Assembly (NCBI GenBank): GCA_016987375.1
Contig: PJRA01000549.1
Coordinates: 239,424-303,423 of the forward strand
Length of the DNA: 64,000 nucleotides
From: Brachionus koreanus
Taxonomy: Eukaryota > Rotifera > Eurotatoria > Ploima > Brachionidae
Reading direction: 5' to 3'
The first letter of the stretch is position 1; the number at the start of each line of letters is the position of its first letter. The position numbers and the translations under genes were made by a program. Below, in pieces: positions 34,601-45,055 of this stretch. The notes under the pieces are model-generated. The model was not told where the DNA came from and ran no database searches. It saw only the letters and a program-made list of their open reading frames with translations.

Positions 34601-37317
34601 CATTTTAAATCAATCAGTTATTTAAAGTCAAAACAAATTTTTGAATAAAAAATAACATTTGACAAACCAAAAAAAATTATTTGAAAAAATACATTTTAGA
34701 AAAATGGAAGAATATAAAAAATTTAGATGAGACTAATGAAGAAAGCCCAATTTTATATAGAAATTGAATATTGCGTCCTATCTTAAAGCTCAAGAAATCA
34801 AATTTTTGTAGCACGTATAGAATTAATCACTTCTTAGCATTTTTAAAATAAATCAACATCCAATATGCTTCATCTCTATATTTTTCTAATAAACCAAACC
34901 GAACTAAACATTTTTGATTGAAATAAAATTTTACAAAATAACTTTTAAAAACTAGTTATTTTGATTTTAAAAAATTTTAATTGATTTTCAAAAAAATATT
35001 TAATTTGTTCACATAGCTAAATTTAAAAATGTTTTTTAATAATCATCCGAACTTTCTGGTGTTAAAAAGAATTTTAAAAATTATTTTTTTTAAATGTTTT
35101 TTTGCCACTTTTCATCAGAATTAATGAATGACAGCTAATTTAAACAATGAAAATAATAAAAAGCCTTTGGCTCAAGTTAGAAATATTTTGTAATTTTATG
35201 TTTAAAAAAATAGTAGTAGTAGTAAACCGAACAGCAATTTGAACAGTGAAAAAGTTCAAGTAGAGTTTTTTGGGCTGTAGCTCTCGCTTCAAGACGTCCA
35301 GTTTTGCTTTGAAACTATTTAGACTGTGCATTTACAATATATGTTGGTAATTTATTCTATGCATCCGTAATTCTATTTGTGAGAAAATTAAATCTTGGTT
35401 GAAAAAATTTCATTTTCATTTCCTTTTTTACATATGTAAATTTAAGTTAAAAAAAATTGACAAAATTTTCAAAAATATTTTTTCTATTTGATGAAAAAAT
35501 CTCCATTAAAAATGATTTTAATTTTTTGTCCTAAGAAAATAAAATAAGAGTAAAAATATAAAATATTAAGATTCTTTTCGAAATTAATCAAAACAGAGCC
35601 AAAATTTAAAAAAAAAATTTCTTACCTGCTCGGCTTTGAGTGTTAATTCAATAAATATTTGTTGTAATTTTTCATTGACATAATTTATACAAAATTGCTC
35701 AAAACCATTTTGGTCGAATATTTCAAAGCCATAAATATCCAATATACCAATATTAACCAAATTTGGATTTTTTACTTCCATTGCACTGTTGATGACCTTG
35801 TAAAAAAATTAGAAAAAATGGATTCTTAATTTAGTTATCTCAATTTACATTGACCAAATGATCAAAAAGCCGGGCATATATTCCTTTTGCTAGAGCATTT
35901 CTTGTATATTCAGCCTGTTCTACATTTAAAGTAACATCTATCTTTTCATTTATACTCCCAGCTCTAGTCTCAATAGTACGGCTAACTAATTTTGTTCTCA
36001 GATTTTCTTTATTTATGCCCAATAAGTAACTCGGATACTCTAAGGCTTTTTAAATTCAATTAGATATAAAAATTATAATTTTTCAACAAAATTTACAATC
36101 AATATTTTCAGTTTGAGCGTAATTTCCGTGAGGAGTGAATTTAATATTTCCAAGATGCAAAATACCAGCCACTATTTTAAAAATATTAAATTGGTCCTGG
36201 TCAGATATTTTGACTGCTTGCATTGCGCTCTGCACTTCTTCAAAGTCTTTTCGGTCATTTATTCCATCTACTTCAAAGCAACCACTTCTATTTAAATACA
36301 AAAACCTACTCATGTCTACTATGCCTAGCTTTTCTAATCAAAATAGATAATAAAATTAGCCATATATGATCGATTTGTTATTAAGAAAACTACTGTGTAA
36401 ATCAGGGTTATTATAAGAGCAAAGCTGATAAAATATATGAAAATTTCTCTCATTTTTTGCTTGACCAACAACTCTTGACTTGAAAATAAAATTTTTAAAT
36501 AAAATTTTAATTTTTTTGTTTTTTAATTTACTTTTTCTAGTAAAAAATTAGTAACTCGACCTGCTTCTGGTTCGCCACTTCTGCTAAATTGAATTTCAAC
36601 ATATTTACCCTTTAAACAAAACTAAATTTTTCCGAAAACTTTTAGAAAACAAGACATACAAATCTACTTGAGTTGTTGTTTCGCAGAGTTTTAGCGTTTC
36701 CGAACGCTTCGAGCAGCGGATTCGATTGAATGATCACGTTTTTTATATTCTGAACTTTGTGTGATTGATTTCCACCAGATACTTTAGAAATGTAGCTCAT
36801 AATGTATTTAGCAGATACAGTTTTGCCAGCGCCTGACTCGCCACTAATTATAACACACTGATTCTCATTGTCAATTAGCATGTTACGGTACATAAAATCA
36901 GCAACTGCAAATATATGCGGTGGATTCTCGATTTGACTCTATTTGAGCTTACATTAGTTTAAAATTTTTACTTAAATTCTTTTGAAAATCTTTTTACGGC
37001 TCCACGGTATTTTTCTACTTCCTCGTCAGAAAAGTAAGGCAGTTCTTTGTAAGGATTTACGGCTATTAGCACAGGTCCGATATAAGTCTATTTATCAAAT
37101 TTTAATAAAACTATTTTTTTTAATTAGCATAAGTTTACATATATATAATTATCCATGAGTCTTTTTTTAAGATTGTCAAAAATGGCCTGTTCGGTGATTT
37201 TGGGTAAGAGCACCATGTCGTCATAGCCCGACTGTTTGACATTGTTAGAGGTCCAATGATAGTTCTAAATTGGTATATTTCACTTTAAAAATTAAACAAA
37301 AGGAAAAATTTTACCAT
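31678..37317 (-). CDS. MYO1E: Long-tailed class I myosin (MYO1E/MYO1F type)
   Basis: Sixteen coding exons predicted: 37317-37315 (Met only), 37264-37139, 37087-36998, 36938-36660, 36609-36532, 36478-36394, 36333-36097, 36045-35849, 35796-35626, 33870-33530, 33474-33048, 32996-32419, 32366-32215, 32160-32001, 31947-31802, 31754-31678. Phases agree throughout; 1048 residues. The motor head has P-loop GESGAGKT (106-113), switch I NNNSSRF (160-166) and switch II LDIYGFE (384-390). One IQ motif follows at about 693-712, then a basic TH1 lipid-binding domain, a short linker and a C-terminal SH3 domain (ALYSY, WWYG, FPSNYV). Class I long-tailed myosins link actin to membranes in endocytosis and cell-edge protrusion. 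Intron 9 is 1.75 kb, unlike the other introns, and carries transposon debris. The single-codon first exon is the least certain part. Confidence 0.92.
34908..35065. mobile_element. Partial piggyBac-like MITE in myosin intron 9
   Basis: Similar to the interior and right half of the MITE at 19577-19786, including TTTTTGAT.GAAATAAAATTTT and the end CTTTCTGGTGTTAA. The left terminus is missing or too diverged to recognise. It helps explain why this intron is long. Confidence 0.55.
35140..35331 (-). mobile_element. Possible LINE endonuclease fragment
   Basis: A minus-strand peptide, [17 protein letters not shown], resembles the N-terminal 'NARSL..K..EL' segment of the endonuclease domain of Jockey/CR1-type LINEs. 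It lies inside myosin intron 9 and continues no further. Tentative. Confidence 0.35.
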
Positions 37318-38527
37318 TTTTGACTAAGTAATCAAAGCATTAATAGAGGACAATATTTAGTTCTAAAAAAATCCAAAGATTAAACTCTAGCAACGAGAAT
37401 ATAATCATATTTGATTGTAAAAAAAAGTCAATTTTCAGGCAAATTGTTACAAAAAACCTTTTCTTTTAGTTAATGCATCATTCATGAATTTTTTTAAAAG
37501 CTCAAATAAAATTATTCTAAAATATAGCTCTCTTTTTTTTCGTTTAAAAATATTTTATAATTAATTATAAATTAGAAAAAAAACCTTCATAATTTTATTT
37601 TTAAATTTAAGTCATATTTTTTTAACTATTAATCATAACACAACTTTATGCAAAATAAAATCCTATTTTAGACTTTTTTCTATTTAGGTTAGATAACTTC
37701 GAAATTGTGATTAATTAAAGAAAAAAATAACCACTACCACTAATTTAAGCTCTATAGATTATTGTTTTTCAAGCAAAAAAATTCCAAAAATCTTTCATAA
37801 ATTTTATACCTGAATGATTTCTTTCAGAATGATTCATTTGATTCATCAAATTAATATATGATGTCTAATTTTATACACAATCAATTGAGCGAATGAGACT
37901 TACAAGCAAATTTGAAATAAATCTTAACCACTTTTAAAAATTCAATTTAGATTCAACAAATTAAAAAATTTTAATTTTCGTATCTAAACACATGGACTTG
38001 TTAGAATTAGAAAAAAAATCAATATTCATTTTTAGGGAAAAATTATTAACTGAGAACAAAAAGAACAAAAGTAATAAATAATTTTATTTTTAAATAGAAA
38101 AATTTATTATAAATTTGAATATAAGATTTCTTAATAATTTAATCTCTATTTTAGCCATTTGACGACCTAGTTTAATTTTGTTTATAAATCTTGCCTTTAT
38201 TTTAGTCTAAGTATACAAATTTTTGATTTTGAACGCAGTAAACTTTTAATTAGTTTTCTTTTTAATCTGTTGAAAGCTATCAAAAACAAACTTGGCATAG
38301 AAGTTTTTTTTTGTTTTAATTCTAATAAAAATTTCGACTTTTTTTAAAGACTATTTATTTTAAAAAAATTCTCTAAATGCTTTCGATAATTATTAAGTAT
38401 CAAAATTAGTATAAAAAAATGTTTTGATCAAACTTTTCAAATTGATTATTACAGCTAGTTGAATTTATCAATTTTTAAATTTTAATTTTAGAAATTTTTT
38501 TTTACATTTTTTTAAAAAAATGTACAT
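37318..38527. other. AT-rich intergenic DNA between myosin and ASPM-like gene
   Basis: No coding sequence recognised in 1.2 kb; it presumably contains the myosin promoter and any 5' UTR. Confidence 0.55.
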
Positions 38528-41500
38528 CTATGAAAAATTGATTGACTCGGATTTTTTCATTTCACCTTTTTTCCAACGATTCTGATTGTTTACAACAGTT
38601 GAATTCAACTTTGGTAATTCAGCATCTAAATTTGAAATACTTCTGATCGTGGTAACAGAACTGACTGATCTATAGCTCTCATTGCTAGTAATTGAAAAGT
38701 GATCATCATCAAAATCCGGATCACACATGTTCTCAGGACTAGCATGTTCCATTCTGAAAACACTATGAGCGAATCCTTTTGGCTCCTGGGCTTCTTGGAA
38801 CAATTGTTTATTACTTGATTTAGGCAAGTTTGATTTGCTTGTAGTTTTTGTCTTTACTGATGATTTTTTGCCAGATTTGTCAATAGCTGATGAAGACAAT
38901 GATTTCTTCGGAGTCTTCGCACTTAATGTATGTCCAACACTAGTTTCTGGAGCGATTCCAAAGCTTTTCATCATGTACTCTAAGGCACCTAGTGGTTCGA
39001 CCAAGTCGATAGACCTCTTCTTGGCCAAACTCCATTCAGGCAAGAAAGAAAAACTTATAGCCAAAACTTTTTTGCCATTGGAATGTAACCCTAAATTCAG
39101 AGTGCTGTTAAGTTGGTCTTTAATGTTCAGGCATCCTTTACTAGCATGTCTATCTCGAGTAAAATTAGCTCTACGCTCCAAAACCGAATGAATGCTGGTT
39201 ATTTTTTTGGAAAAATTTTCTTGCCTCAAAATGAATTCTTTTATTGAGTCATGTTGTGATAATAGAGTGAAAATAATGCACGCATCCATGAATATTTTCG
39301 GATTACTAGACTGATAAGCTTGGAGTAAATTAAGCAAAAGCAAACAGGAGCCAGCCGGACTTAAAATATACTCTATAGTCTGCGAGTATTTGCTTAGATT
39401 TATTAAAATTTGCAAGCAAAGCTTGACTAGATCCATGTGTGGCACACTACGATTACAATTCATTATGAATGCGTAGAGAATTTCGATGGCACCTTCGCGA
39501 GTAAACAATAAACAGCATTCTGGCGACAAACGAGTCACTTTATCCAAATCGACTAGAGCCAGCATTATTTGTTGAATAGGCACACATGGATAGTTTAATA
39601 TTTTGAGTGAATTTTTTATCCTTGAGCCCAAAGTGTTTGATTCAGAAGAAGTGTTCGTTTGATAAAAGCTTAGTCTTGAGCGAATCGAGCCCAATATTTG
39701 AGTGGTCGATTTGCGCACTTGAAATCCGCGCCAAGCCGACTGAATTTTTGTAGCACAATAATTCAAAATTGCCATTTCGTGCTCGACACGTATCTCCTCA
39801 AGTCTTTGTTCTCTGATTGTCTCTAAATTTTTTCTAGTCCAATAGCCTCGCCAATATTTTTGAATAACTACAGCACTTATAACTCTTGTTTGTTCTCTCT
39901 TAATCGAAAAACTTCTCCATTTTCTTTGAATTAAAACAACTGATTTGATCAAAATGCGCCTATGTTCCAAAAAGCGGTATCTAAATTTCATTGATCGGCT
40001 CCATCTTTGTATTTTAATGGCACATTGCCGATATCTATTCATCTCTCGACGAAATTTGTAATAATTATAGGCTTGCTGTATAACAACTGCTGCTTTATTT
40101 TGTTTTTTAATTAGCTCGCGGTATTTTGCCTGTATGTGCGGTAAAGACCTCTTCAATTTCAAAAATTTGATTCGATCTTGCTTGCCCAAGTACCAGCTTT
40201 CTATTCTAATAACACTTATTTTCATCAAAATAAATTTTTTCCTCTGAATGAAAGATCTAAAATTTGATTGAATTACTAGAGCAGACTTGGTCCTTTTGGC
40301 AGCTTTGTATCTATATATGGCTTGAATTTTAAGAGTATATTTTTTAAGAAGAATAAAATTGTTTCTTGGTTGTATACAATTGCGATACCATGATTGAATT
40401 TTGAGCGCAGCTGAGCGATATTTGGTCATTTGCTGTCGAAATTTTAACATTCGCCAGCTTTTTTGCAGCACACAAGCTGCTTGCGTTTGTCTTTGTAATT
40501 GTTTTTTCTCTTCCAGCAAAGCATTTAAACATTTTCGAAATTTTTTGTACCTAAACAATCTTTGGCAAAGTAGAACACATTTGTTCAATTGAAATTCTCT
40601 TTCTATTCTCATCTGCTCTTCTAATTTTAAGGCATTTAGACATCGCCTAAATTTAACAATTCTCCAATTGCGCTGTACCAAAACAGCTGATTTTAGAATC
40701 ATTTCTAGTTGATATTTTCTAAAAAATTTCCTAAATCGTTTCATTCGAATAGCTCTCTGACACATAATGACACATTTTAAAAGCTTTTCTTTGCGTTCCT
40801 TCTCCTCTTTTTCCATCTGAATAAGCAGCATTTTTTTGCGTTGTTTTTCCATTTGCTGCTGAATGACCAATTCGTCTTGTCTTTTGTTAAGCATTTCGAA
40901 CTCGAGCGCAAGGCCCTTGGATCCGGCAAGCAGTTGACTCAAGCGTTCAGTCTTTGTCCTTAGCTTGATTTCTCTCAATTTGCGCCGAAATATCTTATAT
41001 CGCCACTTTTTCTGACAAATAATAGCATATTTTTCCAACAAAAATGTGTCGGCAAAATTTTCTTTATTCAAGTAATTTCTGTCAAGCTTGGGTGTTTGGA
41101 TAAAACGAGAGTCTCCTTCGGCCATTTTCGAGTCAAAAGGAATTTGATCGCAAAAATGGGAAGTGTACTTTAGAGGAAAATGTGGTGTCTTGGGGCCATC
41201 ATCAATCACAGTTTTGCTATTGAGCGGATTTTCTTGGTCAATTGAAATATCCACATATTTAGTCGCAGCTATTTTAGTTATTTTGGTTGAAGTTGAACTA
41301 ATTAAAGAAGGGCTCTGATCCGATGTGTTAGATGCTTTAATAAAATCGGACAGTTTTGGAGTCAATTGTACTCTGCCTGTTGGCTGAGTGGGAGTCTTGA
41401 TTTCTGGATATTTAGGGGTTGAGTCCAATGCCCTTGGCTCAGTAAACGAATCTTCGTAAATGTTTTTCACACATCTTGACTCTGTGTCTTGCCGAGTCTC

Positions 41501-42157
41501 AGATTTAGCCTCAATGGAAATGCCCAGGTTTTTGTTGTTTTCCTTGTTGCCATTTTTTTCAATGATAACTGTCTCGTCAAATTTGGACTTAGGTGCTGTG
41601 GATTTTTTTAAAATAGTTGTCGTAGTAGTCGTGGTTGTTTTGTACTTGGTAGAAAGAGTTGTTTCTTTTTTTTTAACCAAAGGTGGATCTGTTTTTTTCT
41701 TAAGAGGCTGAAGCATGTTCAATGGTCTGCGTATAGGCTTTTTTTCTTCAGGCTTGATGCATACACCAAAAGCATGGACCAAAAATTTTAGTCTTGCCGA
41801 ATTGGTTACTTCGAATAAAATGGCGAATTTAAAATTACCAGGCTTTTCCGGCTGCCAGGTAATTTTCAAATTTACATTTTTGCCTTGTTCAATTTTAAGC
41901 TGGATATTGTTAATGTTAAGTTCGTTGTTCGACACAACTAAGTCGAGATCAAATTTTTGTGGATTGATTAGCAGAACAGAACGGACTACTGAGTCATTTA
42001 TTTTTGGCTGTCCAAAATTAATTTTTGGCGGTTTAGTAAACGGAGCTAGTGTCAAAATGTTTTCTTCATCATCATCTTCTTTTTTTGATTTGGGCTGTTT
42101 TTTAGCTGGTGAAATAGAAAATACAAGACCGTGGGTACTTGGCACACAATCTGTCAT
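38528..42157 (-). CDS. ASPM/abnormal-spindle-like protein without visible CH domains
   Basis: 1209 residues in one exon. Residues about 35-135 form an ASH (ASPM-SPD2-Hydin) domain (INFGQPKINDSVVRSVLL; ITWQPEKPGNFKF). A disordered Ser/Thr-Pro-rich stretch (about 140-370) includes many TP/SP sites. About fifteen IQ motifs (such as AACVLQKSWRMLKFR, SAVVIQKYWRGYWTRK, CATKIQSAWRGFQVRK) run over about 375-850. An ARM/HEAT-like helical region (about 870-1000, CLQILINLSKY) precedes a basic disordered tail. This order is that of ASPM, a microtubule minus-end and spindle-pole protein that binds calmodulin through IQ motifs. The calponin-homology domains usually found between the ASH and IQ parts are not seen, and the protein is much shorter than vertebrate ASPM. 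Its lack of introns is unusual among these neighbours. Confidence 0.8.
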   Translation of the reverse strand: MTDCVPSTHGLVFSISPAKKQPKSKKEDDDEENILTLAPFTKPPKINFGQPKINDSVVRSVLLINPQKFDLDLVVSNNELNINNIQLKIEQGKNVNLKITWQPEKPGNFKFAILFEVTNSARLKFLVHAFGVCIKPEEKKPIRRPLNMLQPLKKKTDPPLVKKKETTLSTKYKTTTTTTTTILKKSTAPKSKFDETVIIEKNGNKENNKNLGISIEAKSETRQDTESRCVKNIYEDSFTEPRALDSTPKYPEIKTPTQPTGRVQLTPKLSDFIKASNTSDQSPSLISSTSTKITKIAATKYVDISIDQENPLNSKTVIDDGPKTPHFPLKYTSHFCDQIPFDSKMAEGDSRFIQTPKLDRNYLNKENFADTFLLEKYAIICQKKWRYKIFRRKLREIKLRTKTERLSQLLAGSKGLALEFEMLNKRQDELVIQQQMEKQRKKMLLIQMEKEEKERKEKLLKCVIMCQRAIRMKRFRKFFRKYQLEMILKSAVLVQRNWRIVKFRRCLNALKLEEQMRIEREFQLNKCVLLCQRLFRYKKFRKCLNALLEEKKQLQRQTQAACVLQKSWRMLKFRQQMTKYRSAALKIQSWYRNCIQPRNNFILLKKYTLKIQAIYRYKAAKRTKSALVIQSNFRSFIQRKKFILMKISVIRIESWYLGKQDRIKFLKLKRSLPHIQAKYRELIKKQNKAAVVIQQAYNYYKFRREMNRYRQCAIKIQRWSRSMKFRYRFLEHRRILIKSVVLIQRKWRSFSIKREQTRVISAVVIQKYWRGYWTRKNLETIREQRLEEIRVEHEMAILNYCATKIQSAWRGFQVRKSTTQILGSIRSRLSFYQTNTSSESNTLGSRIKNSLKILNYPCVPIQQIMLALVDLDKVTRLSPECCLLFTREGAIEILYAFIMNCNRSVPHMDLVKLCLQILINLSKYSQTIEYILSPAGSCLLLLNLLQAYQSSNPKIFMDACIIFTLLSQHDSIKEFILRQENFSKKITSIHSVLERRANFTRDRHASKGCLNIKDQLNSTLNLGLHSNGKKVLAISFSFLPEWSLAKKRSIDLVEPLGALEYMMKSFGIAPETSVGHTLSAKTPKKSLSSSAIDKSGKKSSVKTKTTSKSNLPKSSNKQLFQEAQEPKGFAHSVFRMEHASPENMCDPDFDDDHFSITSNESYRSVSSVTTIRSISNLDAELPKLNSTVVNNQNRWKKGEMKKSESINFS

Positions 42158-42468
42158 TTTATTTAAATTTGTTTAAAAAAATTGAAAAAAGCTTAGAATT
42201 AAATTTTTTATATAAAGATTGAAATTTTTAATTGTGGGTTAAGGTTTTTATACAAAAAAATTTGATTTTATTTTTCATTTAATTTAAAATAGTCAATATT
42301 TAAGTCTGCGTATATTAAGTAAAATGCTGGTTACTTTTTTTTTGTATTAAAAGTGCTGAGATTTTTAATTAAATTTTGTCATATCTGGTATGGATTAAAT
42401 TTTTAAAAATATTTCTAGGCATATCAAGCATATCCTAAAGCACAAAATTGACTTAAATTAAGTAAGCT

Positions 42469-43755
42469 AAGTCGAAGATAAAAAAAAATTATTTTGAGCA
42501 AAATTTATTATATAAATTGATAAAAGATAGGCGTTTATTTCAAATATATTGGACTAAGTTGAAAAAATCAAACAAATTGCGTCATAAATGGACATCCTGG
42601 TCTTCTAAGTCCAAGTGCCTGACGCCAACCTGGTCCTCCAAAGCCTCTTCCATAAGGCCATCCTCTCATTAGCAAATTAGAATCGGAAATAGATGATTCA
42701 TTCAACGGCTGGGCTTCCAAATACAACGCACTAGCTAGAAAAAATACAACAAATAGACTGAGAAGCTTTGGAATATTCATTTTTTTTTTTTAAATTTTTT
42801 TTTCTTCAAAGATTTGATTTTTAAATCAGTTGGGAATCTAAATTTAGAAATTTTTACGTCGCATTTTTTTTTATGAAATGCCAGAAAAGGCTAAATTTTT
42901 ATTTTTCCTGAAATTTTTTGTATGATTTAACATAATAACTATCGGCTATTTTTGAAAAAATTATAAAAAATCTCTTAAAGAATTATTTTAGAAATAGTAA
43001 ACCTCTTGAGAGGGTTAATATTCATTATTAACTGTCTAATTTGATTATAACTTTTTATTTTTACTATTATTTAAAATACAATAATTTCCTGACAAATGGA
43101 GTGGTCAAGAACCGGAACAAACTAACCTCAAATAGCTGCGCCATCAAAAAAACATCTTTAAATGCTGACTTGAATGCACTGCAGAAAATAAGAGAAAACT
43201 AAAGAAAAATAAATAAAGAACAATTTATCTAATTAGATTTTTGGACTTTAAGAATCTTTTAATGGGTCTAAGTGACTAAAATACTTTCAAAACTTTACTT
43301 TATAATATACTAGAAAAACATTATTCATCCATTAATTGTTTATCAATGCACTTGCTGATTTTTTTTAACCACCACGCTTAGTTTTGTTCACGAATACATT
43401 AGACTTTTCTAAAAATCTTAAAGCTTACAAATGACCACACATTTTAAATTAAAAAAAAATTACAATAGCAATAATGAGCTTTAAGGACAATTCTAATATT
43501 GGCTTTGTCCTTGAATACTCATTTACTTGTTATTCTAGAATTTCCTAACTAGCTATCATAGCGGGCTAGCCTCGCTCAGCAGTTTTACCTCCTGTAGCTT
43601 ATACATAGTATTATTATTATTATTAACTAAAAAAAATTAATAATTCTTTGCGTAAAAATCAAATAAAACACATAATTTAAAATGAAAATTAGAGTTTTGC
43701 TTCAAAGGCTATGAGAGTTGGCCAATTATAGCCTTGATATTAACAGATTTAAAAT
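42469..43755. repeat. Left arm of 1.29-kb inverted duplication
   Basis: 1287 bp, reverse complement of 47621-48908 with only isolated differences (one near 42551, GTCCAATATA versus GTCCGATATA, and one single-base indel near 42510). It carries the peptide gene at 42568-42780 and non-coding sequence with a GC-richer island at 43555-43600. The spacer between the arms is 3865 bp and holds SF3A1. Confidence 0.92.
42568..42780 (-). CDS. Small secreted Gly/Arg/Trp-rich peptide (left copy)
   Basis: 70 residues. Signal peptide at 1-23 (MNIPKLLSLFVVFFLASALY...). The mature peptide starts near QPLNESS and has a cationic, Gly/Arg/Trp/Pro-rich second half (RGWPYGRGFGGPGWRQALGL), a single Cys (GCPF) and a hydrophobic end. 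No family recognised. It could be an antimicrobial-type or signalling peptide, given the similar leaders (MN..KLL/F) and G/R-rich cores of the peptides at 49674 and 53904; that is inference. The coding sequence is repeated exactly at 48596-48808 in the other arm, transcribed outwards in the opposite direction. ATTAAA/AATAAA-type signals lie downstream. Confidence 0.75.
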   Translation of the reverse strand: MNIPKLLSLFVVFFLASALYLEAQPLNESSISDSNLLMRGWPYGRGFGGPGWRQALGLRRPGCPFMTQFV

Positions 43756-45055
43756 GGATAAATAACTAATCAATTAATTTATTATTTATAATTATTTTTT
43801 GACTTTTTAAAAATGACCTTGTAATAATTCAAATTTTTATAATTAATTAGTTAATTTTCGGAAAAATTGCCAAAAGGATTAGTTTACCAAGACTTTCTTT
43901 TTTTAATTGTCTAATTTAATTTTATTTGGACAACCAAGTGTACGACTTAATAAAATTGTGCTAATATTTTAGCTTGACTTATAGTGTTTTAAAGATTATT
44001 ATTTAAATATTAATTTCTTTGTTTTAATTTGGCATTGTGAATTTTGGAACAAAATTAAATTATTCAATAACTTAAATGTTGTTTGAAGTGAACAGCTTTA
44101 ATTGACTTAATAACTTTTAAAAGATGTATTGTCTTTATTCTTCCTAAGAATTTTTGAAAGGATACTAACTCTTACAAATGTCTTCGTTTTTTGTTTGCAA
44201 TTCTACCCTTAATTTAAATTCTCTCTAATTTAAAAGAAAAATTAAAAAATAAGACCCAAGAAATTTGAAATATATTATAAGGAACAGCTATAATCTAATT
44301 GAATCGATGACCAAATAAAAGTTGACTTATTTTTAATGATGATTTTAATAAATGAAGTTTGAATCAATTCATTAACTTTTAAATTTAAAAAAAAAATTAT
44401 TTTTAGACTCTGGTTATTGTTTCTCTTCCAAAATTCACAAAATATTTTATTTTTTTCTATTTTTAATCTTTACTCCATCCAGTCTATCTTTTTTCTAGTT
44501 TCTATGTTTTGAGTCACTCCAAAGAAAGGTAAAAGATTGGTTTTAAAAATTCAATAGAAGTAAAACGAGCCTCCAGAGGAAGAAAGAGTCAGATAGGCCA
44601 GCTAGTCTCGATAACAATGATGTGCGTAAAACTTCTGAGAGCAACTTCAGACTTAAATATATCCCTGTAATATACTATAATATTTTGAGATTACTGTATC
44701 AAGTTGATCATCTGCACCGCTATTATTACCTACTCAAACTCTAAAAAATTATTTTTAGAACGTTTATTTTTATATTATATTTAATGTTATTTTACAATTT
44801 TTTTTATAAATGAACCGAGTACATTGGGCTGAAATGAAGGACTTGGTTCCATTTCAAAACTTCTAGTGTATATTCGAAACTGTATTTTTAATAGAATAAA
44901 TTTTAATTAGAAAAAAAATCATATTGAGTAAAAATTTTAAAAATTATTTTCAGATGATTTATTTGATTAAAAATCAAAAAAAAAAAAATTTTAAGATAAA
45001 CCAAATTTTACAATATTCTAACAAATAGTTAAATAATTTTTTAACCAAACATCAA
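43756..45055. other. Non-coding spacer in the inverted duplication
   Basis: AT-rich. 44500-44720 is less AT-rich and includes CAAGTTGATCATCTGCAC, shared with the SINE-like fragment at 10530-10775. No gene. Confidence 0.5.

Noticed and set aside
43555..43600. GC-rich island in the duplication arm considered as a tRNA or structured RNA
   Set aside because: No cloverleaf or B-box could be formed; only a short GCTAGCC/GGCTAGC self-pairing.
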